Shown here: piece after piece, positions 1-13,539 of the stretch
Numbering within the stretch: position 1 is the first letter of the stretch
Layout: every line of letters begins with the position of its first letter
Assembly (NCBI GenBank): GCA_947179155.2
Contig: OX359265.1
Coordinates: 57,423,040-57,487,039, forward strand
Source of the DNA: Hedera helix
Lineage: Eukaryota; Streptophyta; Magnoliopsida; Apiales; Araliaceae
Direction of reading: 5' to 3'
DNA: 64,000 nucleotides
Notes under the pieces: generated by a model
Told to the model about the DNA's origin: nothing
Databases searched by the model: none
The model's input: only the letters and a program-made list of their open reading frames with translations
Made by a program: the position numbers and the translations under genes

Positions 1-640
1 TTTTTTTTTATTTTTTACAAAAATATTTTTAATAAAATTATAACATTATTTTACTAGATTTTAGCTTATAAAAAAGTAGATATTTTAAAATTTTATTAAT
101 TATTAAAAATATATATTTTTATATATTTATGACGTCATTGGTTCAATAACGGTTCGACCACTAGTTGGATCAGTGACCCATCCATCCGATAACTTTTTCG
201 GTTCGATGACCGGTCTGATTTTCTAAACATTGTATATAACACTTCAAAAGCATACCTCTTAAATAACATACCTCCTTAAGTAGTATACTTTTATCAAAAC
301 AACGTCGTTTTAAGATTCCTTGATGTCATTTTCATAAATAAAAGAAAAACAAGTGGGCCTGCAGAATGTCACATCATGTTACATCTTCTATTAATATTAT
401 TTTTAAAAAAAATAAATTCAAAGCGACATCATTTTGATAAATGTATGCTATTTAAGAGATGTATATTATTTAAGAAGTATGCTTTAGATGCGTCCTCTAC
501 ATATTTTCACATGACTTTTATGATAAAAAAATAATTTAACTGAAGAAGTTAATTATCTATTATTAAAAGTGAATAAAGCTATACAGTGAAGTAATTAATA
601 ATAACTCTAAATTAACAGTATAAAATTTATTGAACAATAA
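1..640. other. AT-rich intergenic DNA
   Basis: No coding signal is visible. The segment has short direct repeats of AACATACCTC/TTAAGAAGTAT type around 250-480 and otherwise looks like decayed repeat DNA flanking the element that begins at 648. Confidence 0.5.
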
Positions 641-647
641 ATAAATG

Positions 648-3518
648 TGATGCCCCCAAATCTAGGCCTACATAGTTCAATTTGAGACGTCATAAAATAC
701 ACGATTTCTAATACAAACAGTACATAGAACAGAAATACAGAACTCGATAATACACAACTAAGTTTTCACTATTATTGTCACACTATATACAACATGTGAA
801 AACTACAATAGCTATCTCTCGGACCGTCACTCCATTAACCTGCTAAACCAGCTATTCTCTTGTTTTTTTGAAAAATAATAGAACAAAATAGAGGGAGAAC
901 TCAAATAGCCCAGTAAGAAAATACCATGACTAATATAATGACCAATAAATTAACATTAGCCTTCAACAGTTGAGTTCTTAATTGAATATAATAGACAATA
1001 AGCTTTATATCAAGAACTGCAGTTAAATTCTTGAATAAAGTTCAGATCAATGATAGTAGTGGAATGAGCAATCTATTAGAAAAATAATGTAGACTATAAT
1101 GTCCACTCGCTTCTCTTTTTAAGAAAAATATCATCAATTTTTATTATCTGAAACACCACTGGTCATGATGATACAAATTCACAATTCCTGATCATAATCA
1201 TACAAGTCAACAGTTCATCTTTGCACTACGGGCCAAAGATATTCAATATATCACCAACGACCAGTATTTATCTTTTGGTCATAATACCAAACAACAGTTC
1301 TTCTTTACCCCCGGCCAAATAGAACATTCACCACGTGCCCTAAAAGACACAATAATTATATTGCATTTATTTTATCATCTGTGCCCCAGGCCACAGATAT
1401 TCACAACAACAGTTATATAAATGATGAATCAGAAGAAACAGTATGATCAATAAATATTAAAAGTTTATGATTTTTCTTTGTGCAGATTCAAATAATGTTC
1501 AAAGTATCAACATGATGTGGACTCAAATTTAAGAATGATATTCAAGATCCATAGTTCAGAATAACGGTTAAGGTTCAATAGAAAGATTTAGAAAAAATAG
1601 GAAGACTCAATTGAAATGATATTAGATGAAACGCAAACTATTAAAAAATATATAATCATTTCAAGAAACTTTACCAACAAGAGACAAATAAGAAATGAAT
1701 ACGAAGAGTAATTCACCAAACATGCGGTAGTCCGCGTAGTAAGATTATTCTTAGAGATTAATAAGGAATGAATATGAAAGGTTATTCACCAAACATGCGG
1801 TAGTCCGCGTAGTCAGGTTATTCCCACAAATTAATAAATAATGAATATGAAAGCTTATTCACCAAACATGTGGTAGTCCGCGTAGTCAAGTTATTCCCAT
1901 AAATGAATAAAAAATGTTATTCACTAAACATACGGTAGTCCGCGTCGTCAGGTTATTCCCACAAATTAATACATGGAAATAAATGACACATCTTACGAGT
2001 AAGGAATAAACTATATTATTTTCAAGAATCAAAGAATAATAATCTCTTACCGTAGTAAGTTTGAATAGTGAAAGATGAAAAAGATTGTATCCCTTACCTT
2101 AACACGTGACTGGATATAAAGTTGATCAACCTATATTTTTATAATTTAATTAGTAACTATCATATATAATTTCACGGTGTATACCAATTCGTATGAAATC
2201 ATCAAAAGTGATTTAATAGAATAATGTAGAATAACTTCAATATAATTTTTGAAGAAGATAATATTTCAAAATAGATCTTCCAAAGAAAGCATTTCAAAAT
2301 GAATCTTTTAAAGGAAGAGTCTTCTAGAGGAAGATTTATAAACACCGTGTGATGTGTGTAGTTACTTATATAACTTTTATAAAAAGACTTACTTGGTCAG
2401 TACTCGTACACTCACAGATCTTCACAAATACTCAAAATGACTTTAACACACTCAAAGAGAACTTATACAAAAAAATATTTGGAGAGTAAAAGAAAGAATA
2501 AACAATGAAGTTTTTATAAAAAATACTTAAGTTAAAGCTTCTATTTATAGCCAAAAATCTTATCATAAACGAAGATTTCATAATTTAATCCAAACCGTAT
2601 ATTTCAAGATAATGTTTAATCTATATCACTCATTTCATCTTTTAAGATTTCCTTAATCTAAATCATTCATTTAAATATCATCTTTAATCTATACCATTCA
2701 ATTTATTTTATATATAAAACAACTAACTTTATATAAATCAATTAACTTTATTTATAAAAATAAATAACTTTATATAATTTATTATAATAAAAACAAATAA
2801 CTTTATCAATTCAATTATTCAACAATAATTCACAATTATTCATTATTATGACTACTTGTTATAAATGCAGTGTAGTTGATTTTCTGAGTTAGATAAGTAG
2901 AGAAATTAACTAACAATAGAATACAACAGTTTAATCAATATCATAAAAGAGATAACAATAATGCTGAAAATAAATAAGAAAATAGCACGTTACTGTGTAA
3001 TAATAATTATTAATTCAGTAACGTGAATTATTATGCATATACAACTGTGACAATTATTATGTGACAATTATTAGCTCAAAAATATAAATTATTATGCATG
3101 TGACAATTATTGGTTCAATAAAGTCAATATAGTACAATAGTCACTTTATCAGTTCAATAATATGAAATACTGTGCAATATTGTATGCTACTGTGCAATAT
3201 CGTGTACTACTATTCTTTTACCACTGGTTATTTTAATAGTTAAAAGTGATAGTACTATTGACTATATTTATTTAAAAAAATTATATGTCACTTTCTATAT
3301 CCGACAATAATTCGTTGTGGGGGTCCACCAATATTTGGTTATTTCGGCGCCGTCGTACGAATTGAATATTCCCAGACAAATGAATATTTTTCGACAAGAT
3401 AAAATTTGTACGAATATTTTTTAATTTTTACTTTTGTCAATTTATTCATTTACCATTTTGAGAAGAAAATATATAAAGAAAAATTTAATTTATATTTCAT
3501 AAAAGTCGGGGTCTTACA
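648..3518 (-). mobile_element. Probable solo LTR of a Ty3/gypsy-type retrotransposon
   Basis: On the minus strand the element starts TGTAAGACCCCGAC and ends GGGGGCATCA, so it has the TG...CA ends of an LTR. TGTAAGACCC is a common start of plant gypsy LTRs. The 7-bp direct repeat ATAAATG abuts both ends (641-647 and 3519-3525). The 2.87-kb interior has no gag-pol reading frame, primer site or polypurine tract pair, so a recombined solo LTR fits better than a full element. It holds a four-copy internal tandem repeat, as long plant LTRs often do. A 7-bp duplication is longer than the usual 5 bp, so the assignment is probable only. Confidence 0.55.
1711..1970. repeat. Four-copy tandem repeat inside the LTR
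   Basis: The core ATTCACCAAACATGCGGTAG followed by TCCGCGTAGT recurs at 1711, 1783, 1857 and 1919, so the period is 72, 74 and 62 bp. Copies one and two are nearly identical in the core; the fourth is more diverged (ATTCACTAAACATACGG). Spacers are AT-rich with AATGAATATGAAAG. Confidence 0.85.
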
Positions 3519-3525
3519 ATAAATG

Positions 3526-5018
3526 CATACAATAAATTAAAATAAAATTTTAAAAATTGACATAATTCATTTATTTATATTAATTTTCATATAATATATA
3601 AACTTAAAAAATATAAATTTTATAATAAAAAAAACTCCGAGTTATCAATATAGTATAATATAATACAATAAAAAATTGAAAAATGCTATGAGTAATGATG
3701 AATAACAATGATCTATGCATGCAATGACTTTTTTAAAAAATAGTGAGATCCATTATATAAGTGATAAGTCTTATTATTTTTTATAAAGATCATTACACGA
3801 ATATTGGTTAAATTATTATTTATAGCAAAACTGATAAAAACCCAATTAACAATAAAAACGAAAAAGTTGCAGCAGAAGAATCCATTCCAAAGAAAGCTCT
3901 GTCAATCCTCAATGGATTCTCTCTTGAATGATTCAATTGGCGTCTGTCAAAGTATCAATCCTCAATGGATTCTCTGTTGAATGATTCAATTGGAGTGGGC
4001 CACATATTGTCCACTCTTCGTTTGGAAGTATTTGATGCATTTCGCGTAACACAGACGGGCGTGTTCGGGTGACTTATTTTAAAATAATTTTTAAATTAAA
4101 TTTTAAAATAATTTATAAGTTATTTTAAATAATAATTTATGAATAAAAATATTTAATATTATTTTAATTTATAAGTTAAAATAAAATATAGAGGTGTATA
4201 GCAAAAATAATTTATAAATTAAAATAAAATATAAATATTACTAAAATAAGAATAAAATAGTCTTTATATATAGTCAAACTTAATTATTTTATAATAATTT
4301 ATAAGTCATTTTTCAAGAAATCAAAATTTATTACTGAATAATTATAATTGCATAACATTCAAATACTATATTTATCTTAATTATTAAAAAAAAATACATA
4401 ATATTGAAATTTATGTCATACTCTAATTTTTAATGATTAAGATAAATGTAGTGTTTGATTTTATATCTCTAAATTTATTCTTTATTACTTCTCAAAATAT
4501 AAGTTAACCCAAAATATTTTAATAATAAAAAATAACTTATAAATTAATTTGACAACATATAAGTTGGGCCAGAACATCTTTTTAGTAAATTCAAGAACTT
4601 CAACGTTAAAAAAGATTTATAATTGGTTGATGCAAGACGTGACAGTGCGACATAGAAGACTGAATCTTTTCATTTTATTTCTTTATGAATTTAAAAAGAA
4701 CAAAAATAAAATTATTCTTTTACATAAATATCGATCAAAAGTCCAGCTACGCAAATTAAAGGTTAACTTTAAACAGTTTATAACATTTCAATGTTTTGTT
4801 TAAATTGCTTGGCGTTGGTGTCTAATGTATAACTCTGTTGAAAAACTACAAAAAAGAATTTCTTTCTCTAACTAGTAGTACAGAAATATATTTAATTTGG
4901 TTCAAGCGTTTGAAATATGTCATAACCATAATTGTAATTGTACTTGCTTATATACCTTATAGATAATAATATAGATAATATATACCTTATAATAATTTAT
5001 AACATATATTTATTATAA
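3526..5018. other. Intergenic, MITE-like AT-rich DNA
   Basis: No gene is seen. Short palindromic stretches built from TTATAAGT/ACTTATAA around 4070-4560 resemble decayed MITE sequence. An 84-codon open frame at 4549-4803 has no recognisable content. Confidence 0.4.
3902..3993. repeat. 39-bp direct repeat
   Basis: TCAATCCTCAATGGATTCTC begins both copies (3902-3940 and 3955-3993), which end GATTCAATTGG. They differ by one base and are separated by 14 bp. Confidence 0.85.
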
Positions 5019-5342
5019 ATTCTTATAAGTATATATTATCTATATTATTTAAAACAAAAGTAAACGGTCAGAATTAAAAACTTAAAATTGATATTCGTTT
5101 CTATTAGTATCTAGCGTTTAAAAAATTCGCTATTAATTATAGCGGACATCGATTTAAAAACTAAATCTTAAAAGTACGTTTACTACTATTATTAGCAGAC
5201 AATTTAAAAATAAAATTAAACGTCCGCTACTAATTGCAGCGGAATTTGCTACTAATAAGAGCGGCCGTCCTTTTTTAATTTTTAATCTTGACCGTTTATT
5301 TTTGTTTTAAAAAGTATAGATGGTATATGTTCTATAAGAATT
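5019..5342. mobile_element. Inverted-repeat MITE, about 324 bp
   Basis: The left end (AATTCTTATAAGTATATATT, 5019 on) and the reverse complement of the right end (AATTCTTATAGAACATATAC) pair over about 60-70 bp, including AAACAAAAGTAAACGGTCAG on the left against AAACAAAAATAAACGGTCAA on the right. The centre holds several AGCGGAC/GTCCGC motifs. No clean target duplication was found, so the family is open. Confidence 0.6.
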
Positions 5343-5658
5343 CAGAGCAAATATATGTTATGGATCGACCTTTTATATCTATGTGTGTGTGGGGGGGAAT
5401 ATCATTGTTATTCGTACCGACAATTATGAAAATTTATCAAAGTAGGATCGAGATACAGGGGTAAGTTGTATGGAGCTAAATGTACGTAATTTACTATTCT
5501 TAGAGATCGAAGCTAGAGAAAATACAGCCCCACTTCTTTCCTTATACTCCAAAAAAATTCTGGTAAATTAAATCAAATCAACTATGCCGGAAAATTAATG
5601 AACAAGCAAGCACTATATATACTGCTGCATTTCTTATATTATTTGAGTTATACTACTA

Positions 5659-5694
<36 letters not shown>

Positions 5695-5921
5695 GGAGGC
5701 TGTGATTGAAAAGGAAAGAAAATAAAAGAAACAATTGAGAAAAATTGAGAAGAGAAAATGAACATTGGATCGATACCCTATTGTCGGAATTAAGTTATCT
5801 CAAATATTTTCTCTTTAATTTAAAACTCGATCTTGCATCGTATAGGGTGCAGTGAACTTTTTCGCCCATCAATTAATCACATGAAAGGACAAGAAAGTAC
5901 AAGGATGGATGAATGGATGAA
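5343..5921. other. 3' flank of the GA20-oxidase gene
   Basis: Non-coding. It contains an AT dinucleotide run at about 5663-5691 and is presumably 3' UTR and downstream DNA of the minus-strand gene that ends at 5922. Confidence 0.5.
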
Positions 5922-7450
5922 TCAGTGAGTAGATAGCCAAGTAGAGAAAGCTTGAAGGGTATTCATGTCAGCTCTGTAATGCTTTTGTGTAAACTCCAAC
6001 AACATAGGCCATGTGAAATCTGGATATATCCTAGGGCTATTATGGTCCACCAATTCTGCCGGTGGCCTCACCACCTTATCATTCTTTGGGCAAAGAAAGA
6101 AGGCCAATGATTTCCTAGAAATTTTGTTATTTACCACTGCTCTGTGCAAGCAACTTTTGTACTTTCCATTTGATAGAGCCTGCAATAAATTAATTAATAA
6201 AACATACATATATATTTCACAAACAACTTTATTCAAATTACTAAAATAAAATAATACGTAAAATTCTTTAACATATTTTTGTAATTTCAATATATATGGA
6301 AACCACAAAAGTTAACAATGGTCAGAGATAAAAAAAGGCTTCCCGACCACGTTCTTTAATTAACACAAAAAAAAAAAAAGAGTTAACAATGGTTGATCTT
6401 ATATTTTAGAATGAATGGAGTATAATTCGTAATTACCATGAATGTGTCGCCTATGTTAACAACAAATGCGCTGAAATTAGGGCGAATGGAGCGCCATTCG
6501 TTGCCCACAAACACTTGAAGGCCACCAACGGTATCTTGGTGAAGGATGGTTAAAGAAGTTGGATCACAATGAGGCCCCGTTCCTAAGGTGAGGTCCGGTT
6601 TCTGGCACGATGGATAATAATTCAGCCTCATTATCGAATTGTTTTCTTCGAAGAATTTCTTATAATGACCTCGGCTTACTCCCAGGCTTATTGCCAATAG
6701 CTCCATGATCCCAAGAGAAAGTCTACTCATGGCATTGCTATACTCTTGGTAAACCCTCCTATATATACAACATCATGTACACAAGCCAAACAAAAAAAAA
6801 ATTAATACCATATATGTCACATATATATAGTGACAAAAATAGAAAAAAATAAAATAAAACACAATTGCAATATCAAATGGTACTTGAGGTTTTAGCAAGT
6901 ACCCAAGTTTGGCAAAATCTTCACCCATTTTGTTAGTAAAATAATCCTCAACCACGGTGGATGAGCTCTTCTCGGCGGAATATTGAAATGAAAGTGTTTC
7001 TTTCCACGGCAGCTTGGACGAAAACCTTCCGGTGAAGCTACTAGCGTAGCCACAATGTTCACCCAATTTTCTCTGAGCCTTTTGCTTTTCAGAAAACGGG
7101 AGCTCAAAAAACAGGTCCATAAACTTATGAGCATCCGATACGAGATTGGCATCAACCCCATGATTTGCTACAAGAAAAAAGCCATGCTCTCGGCACGCTT
7201 TTCCAACAAGATTGGATGCTTCTTCGGCGGCAACAGGATCTCCACAAAGGAACCCGCCTAAGTCAATGAGAAGGACGGGTAGCTCTCGAGGATTCGAGCA
7301 TGGCTTTTCGTGGTCAGGCCATATGAACTGTTTAGGTATGTTGTTTTCATTCCGAAGCATCGAGGCGTCGAAGACTAGTGACTCGTTGTCTTTGGATGCT
7401 GGAGACATGGATGCTGCTGTTATTTTTGTGATCGTATATTCAATAACCAT
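5922..7450 (-). CDS. GA20ox: Gibberellin 20-oxidase
   Basis: 2-oxoglutarate/Fe(II) dioxygenase that in this family oxidises carbon 20 of GA12/GA53 in the cytosol, giving GA9/GA20, a rate-limiting step of gibberellin synthesis. Exons are 7450-6903, 6758-6437 and 6179-5922. The GT-AG junctions restore one frame of 375 residues, normal for the family. Visible motifs are LPWKETLSF (147-155), the substrate-region NYYPSCQKP (229-237), iron ligands H246, D248 and H302, and the 2-oxoglutarate RxS pair R312/S314. The DFTWPMLLEFTQKHYRADMN region near the C-terminus is family-typical. The usual NYYPPCQKP has Ser for the second Pro here (S233). The first in-frame ATG is at 7450; the frame is open further upstream but holds no ATG. 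A TATA box lies about 200 bp upstream. It looks intact and functional. Confidence 0.95.
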
Positions 7451-7649
7451 TGCATTCAAAAGAGTTGTAAATACAAAATTAAGGAGTTTTGAGTTGTGGA
7501 GAAGAGTGAAAAATAATAATAAAAACAGAGCCAAAAAAACAGAGCATAAGTTTGGGAGGTGGGATGAAAGAAAAGCCAAGGCCGTTTATTGGGGAAATCG
7601 GAGAACGAAAATTGGAATCTTTATAGTAGGTCTCCTCCTCTATCTTCGT

Positions 7650-7656
7650 GCTATAT
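7650..7656 (-). promoter_or_regulatory. Putative TATA box of GA20ox
   Basis: The minus strand reads GGATTATATAGCACG here, about 200 bp upstream of the ATG at 7450. It would put the transcript start near 7620 and give a 5' UTR of roughly 170 nt. Inferred from position and sequence only. Confidence 0.4.
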
Positions 7657-7660
7657 AATC

Positions 7661-10600
7661 CTTTTTCTATTTTAAAAATAAAGATACATTTTTTTAGTCC
7701 ATTCTAAATTTAAAGATATATTTTTATTTTATGACTATTAAGTGGTATGATATATTTAATTTATCATTATTTTGGTACCATCATTTTTAATATTAAACTA
7801 TCACAGTTGAATTTTTGGTTTATATTAAGACTATATTTAAAAATATAAAATTATCATTAAAGTCGTCGTTTTATAAATTTATATCTAATTTTGGAACAGA
7901 GACAGTAATATCTCCATTTCAAATCACAAGATCAATATTGATATTTTAAAAGTTAATTTTAAATATTTTTAAATTTAAAATTACATGAATTTATTTATTT
8001 TATGTCAATATAATTATAAATATAATAAATTATCTAAAAATTAGTATTAGTTGTAAGATTTATTGTTTTCTAAATTTAAATAAATTATGTTAATTTTAAA
8101 TTTAAAAATAACTCAAATTAACTTTTAAAAAATCGACATTAACTTATAATTCAAAACAGAAAGAGTATAAATACAATATAAAAACACCAACAGGTAGAAA
8201 TTAAGAGATTATTTGCAAAGAGGACCTACGTGGTCCATAATTACAAGATGGGGTCTCATTATTAGACAAATTATGCAATGGCTAGACAGTATATTCTTTA
8301 TTATAGTGTTTGCCAGGAAATAATTCCCAATGGCATCGGTGAGTGGTGACCTTTGGCGTTTCCTTTAGGAATAGAAATATTATTCTAATTAACCTTCAAA
8401 CTATATGGGTAAACAAGAACTCTAACATTAACAATACGATCAAATTACGTGTGAAATGGTAAATTCGGAGGTTGGAAATATCCTTTCATTAAATTATACT
8501 CCATTTATTTTAAAATTAAAAATAAGTGTTTACGTTTTAAGTTAGTTCACAAAATTCTAAAATTTAAAATTGATATAAATTTGCGTGATTTTTGTACAAG
8601 CATTTAAAACTATTCTAAATCCATTAAAAAGTTTTGTTGATTATCATATTCGTTACTTATTAAATTGTGTGTGTGTGTCTGTGTGTGTATATATAATTGA
8701 AATTACATAATTTGCTAGGTAAATTTTTAATAATTAATTATGTGTAAATAAGAATATTTATGTCTAATTTACTAAAATATGATGGATATTTTTGTTTATA
8801 AAAAAATCTCATGATGATCAAAATGTGATAATCTAAGCTTATCATCTATTTTTTGGTCATCCAGATAATTATTTCATATGAGAAACTTTACCGGGCATGT
8901 GGTTATCCAAAACATAAGATTACCAATGTAATAAAATGCAATTTATTAGAATGAGGACTCAAATTACTCGATATATAAAATGACTATTTCATATGATTTG
9001 TAACAGGCGCTCCAAAGCGAGACTATTGAACCATGGCGCCTTTGTTGCCCCAGTCTATATACACGTACTACGTGGTTGTAGCAACTTTGTTAAAGGAGTT
9101 AGAAATGTTAATTTTGAAAAACATTAACGAAAATACTGAACAACAATAACATTCATTTTTATACCAATAATAATAGTGGTAAATTAATTTAAGAGATTAT
9201 AAACTAAAAGTGGGGAGAAACACATTTCTTACGAATCAGGGATCCCAAGCTGAAGCTAATTGAATGAACAACTCGTCAAGGTCTTTCTTAAGAAGATAGC
9301 ACGTACTTAACGTATGAGTCATATATATAATGAATATATCAGACAAACATGACTAATTAAATTGGTGAACTTGGGTATATCACATATTCTTATTTTTTCC
9401 TTCTTCTCTATTTTTTATATGAGATTGTTGTGTGATTAATCTTAAATTTTAACACACATGCATAAAAAACGATTAATTTTTCGAAGTCTCTAAGGCAGTC
9501 ATAAATGATGAAATTGGTAAAAATAATACTGAAAAAATGGTGATAAATTGATATAAATTCGTATAGTTTCCTGGGAAAGGTTGCGCATAACTTCAAGAAA
9601 CGACCTCGTTAGGGCTGTCACAAATGACCAACAAAAATTTTAAAAATCCATTCAGTATCGATTGTATTTTCATAATATGATTGTCACGCGCCGGCACGCC
9701 TTGATCACCAACTTCTTCTTCCCATTTTCAATTATATTCTAATTCTTATACTCTCATATGTTAGATTATTAGCTTGTAAAGAGTCAAATTATATAAAGTA
9801 TCACGAGTTTTGGTGAATTTCTTTTATTTAAAGTTATGGAATTTCATTAAATTCCAGTATTTTATAATCTGACTAATATTACCTAAGGAAAACTTATTGT
9901 GCATATTTTCTGCTATACCCAGATTTTATAATCTGAATATAATCATATTATTAATAATTAAATTAGAAATTAATAATCAAATTGTTGAAGGTGTCACAAA
10001 TTTTAATGATTCACTTGATCGAGGTTGTTTTGAAATTATTATTTTTTCCCCTTAAAAAATTACTATATTTATAATCTAATGACACTCTTATACAGTCAGA
10101 CTATAGCCATATTAGTAGTAATAAAATTATAATATCTTACATATGTACAGTAATAGTCTGTTTTTTTCAGTAGTTAATTTTTTTTGAGAAGCAGGCCAGT
10201 ATAGTCTGATTAAGTGATTATAATCAGTTTACGTTAAATTATTAGAATGATCCAAGTACATGTACTGAGTGAGAGAGAGAGAGGTGCGGGTCACTGTGAG
10301 GGGTGAAACCAATCTATATAGGGTAATGGTTCAAGGGGCCTATATAAATAATATATTACTCCATTAATTAAGTCAACTTTACTTAATTAAGCAGTTCACT
10401 TCTTTCTGCATTCTTTGGAGGAAGAATATAATGTGGACATAAACCTCCTGGATAATTTGTACTAAATCCCAAATTATGTTACTAAGGAAAACTCTTGAAG
10501 ATTTTTTAAAGAATATGTCAATTTAATTATAGCCAAACAACAATGTGAATATATATACATATATATACACTTTTGGATGGAAAAAATAGATTGATAATGA

Positions 10601-10757
10601 TAAGGAATGTAATCTTGTTTACCCAGAACGAGATTATTGGGATGACATTTTCAATCTAGCTTTCATTTGTTTGGGATATTGTCTAAAATGTTGTATGAAA
10701 ACCTTCATTTCAAGTAATTTAATTTAACTGCTAGCTTAGATAGGTGTGACAAACTAC

Positions 10758-10827
<70 letters not shown>

Positions 10828-11928
10828 CAGCCTTATTTTTATTATTTACATACTACTATATGCGTATTATTATTATTATTTTAAATTTGAGGTTTTTTTT
10901 TTGGATTAATTGCATGAATCATCAAGAGTGAGATTAATGAAATCGAAGGGGGCATTAGATCAGTTTTTTATGAGACAGTAATAGATGGGACACAATTACA
11001 CAAATAGGTTGGATATGCCTAACCATAGTTAGAAATGTCTAAAACATGTTGGGGACATATTTGGTATAATATACATAATCCACTAGCTTGATTGCTTTCC
11101 TCATCTTTTTTTTTTACATGTCAGCACTGTTAAATATCTAACTTATTATTTTAAGGGTAAATATGAAGGGGAAAAAAAGGAAAAAAAACCCATCTGTTTT
11201 AAAATATATATAATTAAATAATGACTTTTTAAAATTAATTTAAGATATTTTTAAATCTAAAATCGACAAATATTTTACAAATGGACGTGATCGGGAATAT
11301 TCTGTATTATATATATGCATCATCGATAATAATTTAGTGGTTGCCTGATCCTGGTGGGTCGTCTTAAGATACAAACTGGGAACAACTTAAGAGCTGAGGT
11401 TATAAGAAAATGGACATATATACCGGCCAAGTAGATATTGACATTGGCTATATATTACAAGTAATAAAGACTGGTTTTAAAGAAGTGTCCACGCAAAAGA
11501 TTATCATCGATCACGAACAAAAATACAATATCAATGTCATCCAATTTACTAGACTAGTGGTCTCCATGGCCGCGCCGCCCATTTTATTGTATCTTTACCT
11601 TTTTAGATGGTGATTGTAGGGGTGGTTCCATCGGGGTGGCTAATTTATTGATAACACGTAACTCAAATAATCGAACGGTCCTATTTTTCATAATGTTTAT
11701 AATCAATTGAAATATATATATATATATATATGAAATTATCTCAATAGCCAACTGGTGATTTTGATTTGCAATTATTTTTTCTATTAAATAAAAACAAAAT
11801 TATTAAAACCTAAAGTTTACTACTACTACTATTTATTTTGGAGGATATCATGCAAAAGAATAGTTGAAACCACCAGTCAGTCTTATCAAAATCCACAGGT
11901 AATAGTGGTAGAATCTTATACTGCTCTA
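7661..11928. other. Intergenic DNA upstream of GA20ox
   Basis: No gene is supported. The 7.66-8.17 kb part starts with a CCATTCTAAATTTAAAGATA-like end and finishes CAAAACAGAAAGAGTATAA, resembling a decayed Stowaway-type MITE. AT runs occur at 8.68 kb, 10.76 kb and 11.71 kb. Short open frames at 9408-9596 and 11410-11613 have no recognisable content. Confidence 0.45.
10760..10824. repeat. (AT)n microsatellite, about 65 bp
   Basis: Uninterrupted AT dinucleotide run. The open frame across it (repeated Tyr-Ile) is an artefact of the repeat. Confidence 0.95.
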
Positions 11929-11935
11929 ATTCTAG

Positions 11936-12186
11936 TGGATTTGGTTAGTATGAAGTTATTCCGCCTTGACCATCGATTAATTGATAGCTTTGGTTGCTGA
12001 CATGTTATCGGGCGGAAGAATCAATAGTCGAAATTCGGTATTAATTTTTGAATTTAAAAAAGAAGCGAAAAAATTCAAAAATTAATACCGAATCCCGACT
12101 ATTGATTCTTCCGTCCGATGACATGTACCCGAAACTATCAATTGACCGATGGTCAAGGCGGGACAACTTCATGCTAACCAAATCCA
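11936..12186. mobile_element. Full-length hairpin MITE, 251 bp
   Basis: The two halves are near-perfect reverse complements along almost their whole length: arms about 11936-12053 and 12068-12186, loop of roughly 15-20 bp. Termini are TGGATTTGGTTAG and CTAACCAAATCCA. The flanking repeat ATTCTAG (11929-11935 and 12187-12193) is a 7-bp, possibly 8-bp, target duplication, which suggests a hAT- or Mutator-derived foldback. Transcribed, it would form a stem of over 100 bp. Confidence 0.85.
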
Positions 12187-13539
12187 ATTCTAGTTAGCAC
12201 TCCACCCAATCTAGAACTCATGGGTTGAAAGACAAAACTTATGTTGTGTTTGGATTGAAAGAATAAAATAAAAAAAGAAATAAAATAATTTTAAGGTATT
12301 TCAAGTATATATTTGATTGTTAGTGTGAGTGAGTGGTCTAATATGATAGTAAAATTATCATACATATTCATTCTATTGAAATAAATTTTATTTCACCATC
12401 TCTCACATGGAATAAAAATCAAATAGATGAAATAATTCATTCTATCCACTAAAATGATTTATTTTTCAAAATAATTATCTAATATACTATTTTTTATTAT
12501 ATTTTTTTTTTATTTCATTCTCTCGATCTAAACTTAACATTAGTGATCAACTAACAGTTCATCTCCTCTTTTATCTTCCTAATTTGTGTAATATGATACG
12601 ACCCCACAAAGGTACTTGGAAACTAAGCACTTTTATTTTTACCTTACTTTTATTGTTAATTTTTTAATTCTTTTTTATACTTAATTTATTATGAGCTTTT
12701 GTTGAGTTTAATTCCCATTTATTATAGGCCCACATGTTACAACAGAACTAAAATAATAGAAAAATAAGAAGGGAGAAAAAGGTGAGAGATAACTTATGAC
12801 TTAATTGACTCACAATATTTCTTTCTGTTCTCGATTATAAAATTATTGTTATTTTTAAGACATTTTTTAACTTAAAATTGAGAAAATAAATTAATTATAA
12901 ATTATGAACTAATAAATTTTCTGATAACTAATTTTTTTCAGATAGTTTTACAATATAATTTATAGATTAAAATTAAAAAAAATTATACATATTTATTTTA
13001 AAATTAAAAATATCTTAAATTATTATTTTTAAATAATAATAATATTATATTTCGAAAGAAATAATGTATAATGAAGACTTTGTCCGACTTGAAAGTACGA
13101 ATGTCGACGAAAAGTCGAGCACATGGTCTTCCAGTGTTCATTCATTATCAGTGGAATTAAATGGTTTCCAAGTATTCCAGTTTTTGACTATTACCTCCAA
13201 CTGACAGGAGGGGTACAATGATTTTAAACAATGTTGCCATGATCAGTACTAATTAATCCTCTATCTAAAGCAAAACATTGTATATATACCATTGGAATCT
13301 TCATGTATCCGTGTCAACAGCATATATATATATATATAATGAGCAATGAGGTGGGGTTAATGCATATATTCTCATATGACAGCGTGACGGACATGCATGG
13401 CCACATGTCCCAAAATAGAGTGAACATCAGCGATGTGTCACGTACCGCAGAAAATTCTAGATGTAAAGTTATGCAAACGCCACACAGGCCTTTATTGGGC
13501 AGTTTATTTGGAAAATAATCCGGGCAAATCTTTAGAACA

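Noticed and set aside
1711..1970. CRISPR-like array
   Set aside because: Spacers are themselves similar and the host is a plant; it is a plain tandem repeat.
7451..7579. N-terminal hydrophobic extension of GA20ox
   Set aside because: The frame is open but begins with TTG, not ATG; the first ATG at 7450 gives the family-normal length.
10746..10931. Tyr-Ile repeat frame
   Set aside because: Translation of an AT microsatellite.
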